Source of the DNA: an uncultured bacterium
GTDB taxonomy: Bacteria; Bacteroidota; Bacteroidia; Bacteroidales; JACABE01
Assembly (NCBI GenBank): GCA_903911455.1
Contig: CAIWDQ010000536.1
Span: 1 to 5,698, forward strand
Direction of reading: 5' to 3'
DNA: 5,698 nt
This document shows, piece after piece, positions 1 to 5,683 of the stretch. Each line of letters opens with the position of its first letter. Within the stretch, counting starts at the first letter, position 1. The notes under the pieces are model-generated. The model saw only the letters and a program-made list of their open reading frames with translations, was not told where the DNA came from and made no database searches. The position numbers and the translations under genes were made by a program.

Positions 1-9
1 AAACTTCAT
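1..9 (-). CDS. Possible start of a leftward gene cut by the window edge
   Basis: Only the first three codons (ATG AAG TTT, M-K-F) would lie inside the window, so no product can be named. The start is proposed because a perfect TAnnTTTG box on the minus strand (TACCTTTG, 21-28) ends 11 bp upstream of this ATG. A comparable short spacing is seen before the secreted thioredoxin-like gene of this window, and an M-K-F opening is common for exported or membrane proteins. It could equally be a chance ATG; sequence to the left would settle it. Confidence 0.3.
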
Positions 10-20
10 AAATAAAATGG

Positions 21-54
21 CAAAGGTATTTAGATTACTGATATTATTTGTAAA
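21..54 (-). promoter_or_regulatory. Candidate leftward Bacteroidota-type promoter
   Basis: On the minus strand TACCTTTG (21-28) matches the TAnnTTTG -7 consensus perfectly. TTTA (51-54), one base off the -33 TTTG box, lies 22 bp upstream of it. The -33 box falls inside the 43-58 palindrome, so a protein bound there could control this promoter. It would drive a gene starting at position 9 with a leader of only a few bases. Confidence 0.45.
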
Positions 55-58
55 TAAT
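43..58. repeat. 16-bp palindrome, copy 1 (operator-like)
   Basis: ATTATTTGTAAATAAT is two perfect 7-bp arms around a central GT. Its exact reverse complement recurs at 203-218. The site covers the -33 boxes of candidate promoters facing both ways, as expected for an operator of a dimeric regulator. It contains a single G and is otherwise all A and T, so chance in AT-rich DNA is a real alternative for one copy, less so for two identical ones. Confidence 0.5.
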
Positions 59-80
59 GTATAAAATGAGAATAGCTTTT
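47..80 (+). promoter_or_regulatory. Weak candidate rightward promoter upstream of the repeat array
   Basis: TTTG (47-50) and TAGCTTTT (73-80, one mismatch to TAnnTTTG) are separated by 22 bp. If used, transcription would begin near position 86 and run toward the hairpin at 321 and the tandem array at 372. The -7 box is imperfect and the spacing slightly long, so this is only a candidate. Confidence 0.25.
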
Positions 81-202
81 ATGGGGTAATGAAATTTTAA
101 ATAATTGTTAAGTAAACGGAATATAAAAAGGTCAAAATTCAGAAAGCATAGCAGATTAGTCAACGTCTCCATATAAATTTTTGGAAAAGGAAGCTAATTG
201 TG

Positions 203-218
203 ATTATTTACAAATAAT
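203..218. repeat. 16-bp palindrome, copy 2 (inverted relative to copy 1)
   Basis: ATTATTTACAAATAAT is the exact reverse complement of 43-58. Here the dyad extends by one more pair, G202 with C219, giving 8-bp arms around AC. In RNA it would form a small hairpin of about seven pairs with a four-base loop. It lies about 150 bp upstream of the repeat array and may be a second binding site of the same regulator. Confidence 0.5.
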
Positions 219-320
219 CGAAAATCCATTTACTAAAAGGCGCCTCTTATTTATGATGATTTCTATAATAAGATTTATCCATATCTTACTATTGAGTAGG
301 AGAAACAGAATTTTGCACTC

Positions 321-347
321 TTATAACAGTTGGAATGATTGTTATAG
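321..347 (+). other. Imperfect hairpin just upstream of the repeat array
   Basis: TATAACA (322-328) and TGTTATA (340-346) are perfect inverted arms. In a + strand RNA the stem extends inward through G329-U339, U330-A338 and U331-G337, and outward through U321-G347, giving about 11 pairs around the loop GGAAU. Three of the pairs are G-U, so the fold is better in + strand RNA than in its complement. It ends 24 bp before the first clear repeat unit and may be the 5' part of the same structured transcript. Confidence 0.4.
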
Positions 348-371
348 CAATATACAGGTTAACAACGGGTT

Positions 372-644
372 GCTTTCAGTTCCTAACGGGAGGCTTTCAG
401 TTCCTAACGGGAGGCTGTAAGTTCTTAACAGGATGCTTTCAGCTTCTGACGGGATGCTTTCAGCTCCTGACGGGATGCTTTCAACTCCTGACGGGATGCT
501 TTCAACTCCTGACGGGATGCTTTCAGTTCCTAACGGGATGCTTTCAGCTTCTAACGGGATGCTTTCAGTTCCTGACGGGATGCTTTCAGCTCCTGATGGG
601 ATGCTTTCAGCTTCTAACGGGATGCTGTCAGTTCCTGAAAACAT
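372..644 (+). repeat. Tandem array of thirteen 21-bp repeats
   Basis: Thirteen head-to-tail 21-bp units with no indels begin at 372 and every 21 bp to 624. The consensus is GCTTTC followed by AGYTYCTRACGGGAT. A degenerate half-copy at about 357-371 precedes the array, and unit 13 has lost part of the motif, as is usual at array edges. Units 1 and 2 are identical, units 6 and 7 are identical, and units 9-10 match 12-13 over about 36 bp with one difference, which suggests recent copying. The units are about half G+C in clearly AT-rich surroundings. There are no unique spacers, so this is not a CRISPR array. Confidence 0.95.
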
Positions 645-673
645 GCTAATTTTTCTTAATTACATACTTATAT

Positions 674-687
674 TTAACGATAGTTAG
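674..687. repeat. Small dyad TTAAC-GATA-GTTAG
   Basis: TTAAC (674-678) and GTTA (683-686) are inverted around GATA. A nearly identical element, TTAACGATATGTTAA, lies at 5684-5698 upstream of the histidine kinase. Each is short enough to be chance; the shared nine bases TTAACGATA are the reason for listing it. Confidence 0.25.
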
Positions 688-722
688 ATTGAAATAAGAA
701 ATCCATATCATTGTATCATCAT

Positions 723-752
723 TATTTAATTATAAAAAAGCTTAATTAAATA
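723..752. repeat. 10-bp A/T inverted repeat upstream of the transporter gene
   Basis: TATTTAATTA (723-732) and TAATTAAATA (743-752) are perfect inverted arms around a 10-base spacer (733-742). The element lies 64 bp before the transporter start. The arms contain only A and T and no T-run follows the second arm, so an operator is likelier than an intrinsic terminator. Chance in AT-rich intergenic DNA cannot be excluded. Confidence 0.4.
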
Positions 753-773
753 TAGAAATCGGCAAAATCTCTT

Positions 774-781
774 TATTATTG
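774..781 (+). promoter_or_regulatory. Weak -7-like box for the transporter gene
   Basis: TATTATTG differs from TAnnTTTG at one base and would place the transcript start roughly 30 bases before the ATG at 817. No TTTG-like -33 box is found at the right distance. TAGATTTT (785-792) is an alternative with one mismatch. No Shine-Dalgarno sequence precedes the ATG. Confidence 0.25.
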
Positions 782-816
782 CAATAGATTTTAAATATGT
801 ATCAATAATAAACCAC

Positions 817-2274
817 ATGAAACTAACACAAGTATTAAAAACCTTTCCCCGTTCGTTTTGGGTTGCCAATACGATGGAACTATTTGAGCGTTGGGCGTAT
901 TATGGTGTGTTTGCGGTATTGGCTTTGTACCTCACAGGCTCTCAGGAAACAGGTGCATTAGGTTTTACACAGATACAAAAGAGTAATATTATGGGTATTG
1001 TGACTGCAATACTTTATTTTCTCCCCATTTTTACAGGTGCACTTGCCGATAAGTTTGGTTACAAAAGGATACTACTTATTGCGTATCCCATTCTCATAAT
1101 CGGCTATCTTTGTATGGGTTTAATGACGACTTATGCAACCGTCTTCATGGCATTTTTATTCGTTGCAGTCGGTGCAGCACTATTTAAACCTATAATTTCA
1201 GCCACTGTAGCCAAAACTACAACCGAAAGTAACGCATCTGTAGGCTTTGGAATATATTACTGGATAGTAAATATCGGCGCTTTTATAGGTCCTATATTTG
1301 CATCAAAACTTAGAGGCTTTAGTTGGAACTATGTGTTCGAAATGGCATCTATAATCATAGCAATTAACCTATTAATACTATTGATATTCTTTAAAGAACC
1401 TGCAAGAGAAAAGAACAACGAATCTTTAAAAGTGATAATAAGTAATATCTTTAAGAATATTATTTATGTGATGAAAGATTATAAGTTCCTTATCTTTATG
1501 GTGATACTTGTAGGCTTTTGGGCAATGTATTTTCAACTCTTTTTTACGTTGCCAAACTTCATCGACCAATGGGTGGATACAACTATCGTTTATAAAGCTA
1601 TTGCTAATATATCACCTTTTCTGGCTTCTAAAATAGGAACAAGTGCCGGTATCATCGAACCCGAAATGCTGACTAACATTGATGCACTTTACATCATTGC
1701 TTTTCAGTTGTTAATATCTAGTTTTGTTATGAGGTTTAAACCTTTAAATGCTATGATAGGCGGAATATTTATTTGTGCGATAGGAGTGGGGCTTTGGTTT
1801 GTTACACAGAACTCTATGTTTCTTTTTATTTCTATAATGATTTTTGCGATAGGTGAAATGGCCGGTTCTCCAAAGATTTATGAATATATCGGACGTATTG
1901 CACCTAAAGATAAAGTAGCTTTGTATATGGGTATGAACTTTTTGCCTATTGCCGGCGGTAATCTCTTTGCAGGGATATTATCGGGTAGAATATATACTAA
2001 TATGTCTGATAAAATTACATTATTGCAAACTGAATTAAATGTAAGAGGCATTATTTTACCAGAGATTTCCAAAGAGTTTACTCAAAATGATTATTTAAAT
2101 AAAGCAGCATCCTCAATGCACATGACAAATCATCAACTTACTAATTACCTTTGGAATACCTATCATCCTTCTAATATCTGGATAGTATTCACAAGCATTG
2201 GCGTTGGGACAGCTATTTTATTACTTTTATATGATAAATTGCTCCTGAAGTCAAAGTCAATTGTTAAAACTTAG
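817..2274 (+). CDS. POT/PTR2-like MFS transporter (probable proton-coupled peptide permease)
   Basis: This is a 485-residue inner-membrane protein of the major facilitator superfamily, proton-dependent oligopeptide transporter (POT/PTR2) branch. Residues 21-30 (ELFERWAYYG) carry the POT signature ExxERFxYYG with W in place of F. GALADKFGYKR (74-84) is MFS motif A. LFKPIISA (122-129) holds the conserved TM4 lysine (K124). YYWIVNIGAFIGP (147-159) is the second PTR signature. GEMAGSP (346-352 region) keeps the TM10-type glutamate (E346). Length fits bacterial POTs. About 12 hydrophobic segments are visible, with long hydrophilic loops at about 250-288 and 391-452; the two extra helices of many bacterial POTs are not obvious. 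Family knowledge suggests uptake of di- or tripeptides driven by protons; the true substrate is inferred. The ATG at 817 is chosen because the protein begins directly before the first helix, as in the family. The next gene follows after 54 bp but has its own promoter. Confidence 0.88.
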   Translation: MKLTQVLKTFPRSFWVANTMELFERWAYYGVFAVLALYLTGSQETGALGFTQIQKSNIMGIVTAILYFLPIFTGALADKFGYKRILLIAYPILIIGYLCMGLMTTYATVFMAFLFVAVGAALFKPIISATVAKTTTESNASVGFGIYYWIVNIGAFIGPIFASKLRGFSWNYVFEMASIIIAINLLILLIFFKEPAREKNNESLKVIISNIFKNIIYVMKDYKFLIFMVILVGFWAMYFQLFFTLPNFIDQWVDTTIVYKAIANISPFLASKIGTSAGIIEPEMLTNIDALYIIAFQLLISSFVMRFKPLNAMIGGIFICAIGVGLWFVTQNSMFLFISIMIFAIGEMAGSPKIYEYIGRIAPKDKVALYMGMNFLPIAGGNLFAGILSGRIYTNMSDKITLLQTELNVRGIILPEISKEFTQNDYLNKAASSMHMTNHQLTNYLWNTYHPSNIWIVFTSIGVGTAILLLLYDKLLLKSKSIVKT

Positions 2275-2279
2275 TTATC

Positions 2280-2312
2280 TTTGTTTTTTTATTACTTAAA
2301 TTATTACTTTTG
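2280..2312 (+). promoter_or_regulatory. Bacteroidota-type promoter of the thioredoxin-like gene
   Basis: TTTG (2280-2283) and TACTTTTG (2305-2312, a perfect TAnnTTTG) are separated by 21 bp, matching the -33/-7 layout of the Bacteroidota primary sigma factor. It begins 5 bp after the transporter stop codon and would give a leader of about 10 bases before the ATG at 2329. The second gene is therefore probably transcribed on its own, even though it follows the transporter closely. Confidence 0.7.
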
Positions 2313-2328
2313 CAAAAAATAATACAAT

Positions 2329-2895
2329 ATGAATCTTAAGAAAATTGTTATAATCTCATTGGTAATCCTATTTAGTACCAATTATATATTTGCTCAAAAG
2401 AAAGAAGAAACAAAACAACCTGCTAAGATTACCTGGTACTCTTTTGAAGAGGCTATGGCCTTAACAAAATTATTTCCTAAAAAGAAAATCTTGGTTGATG
2501 TTTACACTGAGTGGTGTGGATGGTGCAAGAAAATGGATGCAACTACCTTTAGCAATCCCGTTATAATTGAATACATTAATCAAAATTACTTTGCAGTAAA
2601 ATTAGATGCAGAAAGAAAAGATACTGTAGTGATAGATGGAAAGGTATTCGTTAATCCTAACTCTACTGCTAATCGGTCAGTGCATCAGATAGCACAAACG
2701 TTATTAAATGGACAAATGTCGTATCCTTCTTATGTGTTTTTAGATGAAATGGGTAGGACAATTACGGTTACACAAGGCTTTATGGAAGCTGCAAACTTTG
2801 AAGCAGTATTACACTACTTTGGTGATAACAGTTATTTTAATATGACCTGGGAAGCTTATCAGAAACAATTTAAAGCTAAAGTCGTTAATCAATAG
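2329..2895 (+). CDS. Secreted thioredoxin-fold protein with CGWC active site
   Basis: The 188-residue product opens with a signal peptide: basic MNLKK, a hydrophobic core to about residue 18, and a likely signal peptidase I site after A22 in FAQ. There is no lipobox cysteine, so a soluble periplasmic protein is expected. The mature part is a thioredoxin-like domain of the type often annotated thioredoxin_7 or DUF255-like. WCGWCKKMD (62-70) contains the CxxC pair C63 and C66, preceded by an ILVDVYT beta strand, and YP at 132-133 supplies the cis-proline. A stretch at 95-125 is inserted compared with a minimal thioredoxin. It probably reduces or isomerises disulfides or handles oxidised thiols in the envelope; the partner is unknown. 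The start fits the signal peptide and the promoter, and an A-rich leader without Shine-Dalgarno precedes it. The gene converges on the kinase gene with 12 bp between stop codons. Confidence 0.85.
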   Translation: MNLKKIVIISLVILFSTNYIFAQKKEETKQPAKITWYSFEEAMALTKLFPKKKILVDVYTEWCGWCKKMDATTFSNPVIIEYINQNYFAVKLDAERKDTVVIDGKVFVNPNSTANRSVHQIAQTLLNGQMSYPSYVFLDEMGRTITVTQGFMEAANFEAVLHYFGDNSYFNMTWEAYQKQFKAKVVNQ

Positions 2896-2907
2896 TGGAT
2901 ATGTCAT

Positions 2908-5583
2908 TTAATTAGAGAGGTGCCCATTTAATAAATTAAGCAGTACTGTTTTATTGATAGGTTTTGAGATGAAATCTTTGCAGCCTGCATTAATACATTC
3001 ATTTTTATCATCACAACTATAAAAAGCAGTTTGTGCTATAATGATCTGATTATTTTTTATTTTCTTCAATTCTTTTGTAAGATTAATCCCATTGATATCA
3101 GGAAGCATTACATCCATTAATACAATATCTATATCATTGTTTTTATTAAATAAATCGAGAGCTTCCTTGCCGCTATTTGCTATTAATATATTGATCTTTG
3201 TACTTGCTAAGATTTCTGTAATATATAGGGCGTTAAATTCGTCATCTTCGGTGATTAATATTTTCTTATTCTCCCAGTTGTACATTTGATTTGAAGTTAT
3301 CTTCATTTCTTTTTCAAATTTTAAAACTGGTTGGTAGGGGATAGTAAAATAAAAAGTAGAACCTTTGTTTACTTCGGTTTCAACCCAAATATCTCCATTA
3401 AACAACTTCACTAATCCTCTTGAAATTGATAAGCCTAAACCTGTACCTCCATATTGTCTGGTGTTCGAATTGTCAACTTGTCTGAAACGTTCAAAGATAA
3501 TTTCAATTTTATCTTCCGGAATACCAATACCATTATCTTTGACATAAATCATAATCATATTGTTATCAGTTAATTTACATCCAACTTCAATGATTCCCGC
3601 CTTTGTAAACTTAAAAGCATTACTTAAAAGATTAATCAATATTTGTTTTATCTTACCAAAGTCACTTTTAATATAACTTTCTTCTTTACTAAGATCATAA
3701 ATACTTTTAATGGTAATATTATCTCTTTCAATTAAACTTTTTGATTCAAAGAAGTTAACTATATCAACAAATAAGCATTGGAAATCACCTTCTGAATAAT
3801 GTAAGCTTATTTGATTGGAGTCAATTTTTGAATAATCAAGTATATCATTTACAATAACCAGTAAATCATCGCTTCGTTTATGTATAATATCTGAATATTG
3901 TTTCTTTTGATCATCATCAAGGTCAGGGTCGCAAAGTAATTCAGAGAAGCCCATAATTGCATTCATTGGAGTACGTATTTCGTGCGACATATTTGTAAGA
4001 AATGCAGACTTAAGCTTTTCTGATTCTTCAGCTTTCTCTTTTTCTTTTATAAGTGCTTCAGTTAAAATTATCCTTTCTGTAATATCACGAATAATAATCA
4101 ACATATATTGTTCATTATTTAACTTATATGATGATACCTTTATGCTTGCATCAAAAATAGTTCCATCTTTTTTAATTCCTTTAGCTTCATAATATATTGG
4201 AGCTTCTTCTCCATTTAACCTACTCTCTGTGTATTTCTTAACCATATTAATAGACTCCTCAGCTATTAAATAATCAGGATTCAGGTTTAGTAATTCATTA
4301 ATGTCTTCATAACCAAACATAGTTAAATATGCAGAATTAACATATTCATTTAAGCCATTTCTTGTAATACTTATGGCATCTGTGCTATTTTCGAAAAGTG
4401 CTCTGTATTTTGTGTCATTTTCTACAATGAGATCCATTGTTTTTTTATGTTCTGTTAAGTCAACTATAGATATTAAAATTAGATCTGTAAGGATATTTGT
4501 ATTAAATTGTAAATAGCGTATTGTTCCATCTTTACATTTAGCATAAGCTTCAATACTATCTATTTCAGAATTATTCTCAATAGATAATTGAATACTATAG
4601 TTCCAATTTCTTATAATTTCGTTTCTGTATTCAGTTTCAGGATAAGCAAGTATCAGCCAGTCATATATGTTTGAAATATCTGCTTCTGAATATCCTAATA
4701 ATTCATTACTTTTTTTATTATAAAAAGTAAGATTATAATCCTTATTAAAACTAACAATTGCTATTGGAGATGCATTTAAAATATCATTAATTTGTTCTTG
4801 ATTTTTAATTATTTCTTTCTCGGTCTTCTTAATTTTAGTTATATCCTGTATAACTCCAAATATTTTGTTTTCTAATTGGTTAAATTCAGCTATTGAATGA
4901 ATATCTATGATAGATTTATCATTTTCTCTACATATTTGAAAAAATACATCGTACGTTTCATTATTCTTTATAAGTTTTTTTAATTTATCATCCAGCATAT
5001 CTCGATATTCTGGTAATGGGATATTTTTTATATCATTATATGTAAGTTCTAATTCAAGAGGAATTCCATAAATATCTTTAGCTTGTTGAGATGCATTAAG
5101 TTTATTTGTATTTAAATAAATTTCCCAATAACCTATTCGGGTGATTTGTTGAGCTCTATCTAAAAGTTTCCTGTTATTTAATAATATCTCTTGATTTATT
5201 TTATGTTGTGTAATATCTGTAAATGTACAAAGTATACATTCATGAAGTAGATTTGTATTAATTTCGATATAAACTATTTTATTATTTTTGCATACTACCT
5301 TTACTTCATAAGGTTTTGGTGTTCTTTGTTTATTTTTGAAGTCATTAAAATCATTTTGCCAATCGTTAATTATTTCATTCCTATACTTTTCATTAGGATA
5401 AGCTTTTCTAAACCAATCATAGCTTGTTGGAATATCACTGATAGTATATCCAAAAAGATCAATAAACTTCTTATTAATGTATTTTATTGTCTGATCATAG
5501 CCAATACAAACTGAAGCAATTGGAATAGCATTTAATATCTCAACATAGTTATCTTCAATAATATTAGTAGAGTTTTTATCCAT
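2908..5583 (-). CDS. Soluble hybrid sensor histidine kinase, four PAS domains plus receiver
   Basis: This 891-residue protein has no signal peptide or membrane segment, so it should sense in the cytoplasm. Domains in order: PAS1 about 12-128; PAS2 about 140-252 (GYWE-type start); PAS3 about 264-380; PAS4 about 388-506; a charged linker helix 508-525; HisKA with SHEIRTP (533-539) and phospho-acceptor H534; HATPase with N box around NLLSN (651-655), G1 DNGIGI (683-688), F box FERF (697-700) and G2 GGTGLGL (712-718); and a receiver about 773-890 with acidic D780/D781, phospho-acceptor D824 in VLMD, T852 and K874 in SKP. All catalytic residues are present. PAS1 and PAS3 resemble each other closely (both have YDW, AYP and YRNEII), pointing to internal duplication. 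Phosphate should pass from H534 to D824 and then to an unidentified phosphotransfer protein or regulator, since there is no DNA-binding output domain. The PAS ligand or signal cannot be read from sequence. The ATG at 5583 lies 58 bp downstream of a good promoter. Confidence 0.93.
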   Translation of the reverse strand: MDKNSTNIIEDNYVEILNAIPIASVCIGYDQTIKYINKKFIDLFGYTISDIPTSYDWFRKAYPNEKYRNEIINDWQNDFNDFKNKQRTPKPYEVKVVCKNNKIVYIEINTNLLHECILCTFTDITQHKINQEILLNNRKLLDRAQQITRIGYWEIYLNTNKLNASQQAKDIYGIPLELELTYNDIKNIPLPEYRDMLDDKLKKLIKNNETYDVFFQICRENDKSIIDIHSIAEFNQLENKIFGVIQDITKIKKTEKEIIKNQEQINDILNASPIAIVSFNKDYNLTFYNKKSNELLGYSEADISNIYDWLILAYPETEYRNEIIRNWNYSIQLSIENNSEIDSIEAYAKCKDGTIRYLQFNTNILTDLILISIVDLTEHKKTMDLIVENDTKYRALFENSTDAISITRNGLNEYVNSAYLTMFGYEDINELLNLNPDYLIAEESINMVKKYTESRLNGEEAPIYYEAKGIKKDGTIFDASIKVSSYKLNNEQYMLIIIRDITERIILTEALIKEKEKAEESEKLKSAFLTNMSHEIRTPMNAIMGFSELLCDPDLDDDQKKQYSDIIHKRSDDLLVIVNDILDYSKIDSNQISLHYSEGDFQCLFVDIVNFFESKSLIERDNITIKSIYDLSKEESYIKSDFGKIKQILINLLSNAFKFTKAGIIEVGCKLTDNNMIMIYVKDNGIGIPEDKIEIIFERFRQVDNSNTRQYGGTGLGLSISRGLVKLFNGDIWVETEVNKGSTFYFTIPYQPVLKFEKEMKITSNQMYNWENKKILITEDDEFNALYITEILASTKINILIANSGKEALDLFNKNNDIDIVLMDVMLPDINGINLTKELKKIKNNQIIIAQTAFYSCDDKNECINAGCKDFISKPINKTVLLNLLNGHLSN

Positions 5584-5641
5584 ACAATTTAGTTTATTAA
5601 AATAGTATTTAGTATATTATTAAATGCAATATAATAACTAG

Positions 5642-5671
5642 CAAATTTACTTCTTATTAGATTAGGATAAA
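5642..5671 (-). promoter_or_regulatory. Promoter of the histidine kinase gene
   Basis: On the minus strand TAAATTTG (5642-5649) matches TAnnTTTG perfectly, and TTTA (5668-5671), one base off TTTG, lies 18 bp upstream. Transcription would start near 5635, giving a leader of about 50 bases before the ATG at 5583. The leader is A/T-rich, with no Shine-Dalgarno and no clear riboswitch-like structure. Confidence 0.55.
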
Positions 5672-5683
5672 GTATGAAAATGC

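Larger units (their letters stand above)
321..647 (+). ncRNA. Candidate structured RNA made of tandem small hairpins
   Basis: This is inferred from sequence pattern only. Within each repeat, AGYTYC can pair with GGA-GCT around a TRACG loop, with one bulged base (usually U), so the array would read as 18-nt hairpins separated by TTC. Ten of thirteen units pair fully, units 6 and 7 have one A-C mismatch, and the terminal unit 13 has lost two pairs. Stem changes elsewhere are C to U opposite G, which keeps pairing in + strand RNA but not in the complement. The other changes are in the loop, the bulge or the spacer. The ends of any transcript are unknown, no clear intrinsic terminator follows, and it is not a recognised RNA family to me. 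It may instead be an untranscribed minisatellite. Confidence 0.35.
10..816. other. 807-bp stretch without a convincing protein gene
   Basis: The stretch contains the two palindromes, candidate promoters, a hairpin, the 21-bp tandem array and an A/T inverted repeat, each listed separately. Open frames that cross the array (335-649 and 433-687 on +, 342-644 on -) stay open only because the repeat length is a multiple of three, and they give monotonous heptapeptides. The frame from a TTG at 181 to 420 has no family resemblance or translation signal. No tRNA- or rRNA-like sequence was recognised. Confidence 0.6.

Noticed and set aside
2..64. C-terminal tail of a rightward upstream gene
   Set aside because: Twenty open codons before a stop at 62-64 are easily due to chance, and the leftward promoter at 21-54 argues that the region is intergenic.
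237..246. Terminator at the GGCGCC palindrome
   Set aside because: The palindrome has no loop and is not followed by a real T-run.
181..420. 79-residue protein from a TTG start
   Set aside because: The start is rare, no family is recognised, it contains the palindrome and the hairpin, and its end runs into the repeats.
372..644. CRISPR array
   Set aside because: The units are contiguous with no unique spacers between them, and no cas gene is present.
342..644. Minus-strand repeat protein (heptad S-I-P-S-G-A-E)
   Set aside because: It stays open only because the repeat length is a multiple of three. Unit differences change amino acids in this frame, and there is no start signal or family resemblance.
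433..687. Plus-strand repeat protein (heptad M-L-S-A-S-D-G)
   Set aside because: Same reason: variation falls on first codon positions and changes residues, and no translation signal precedes it.
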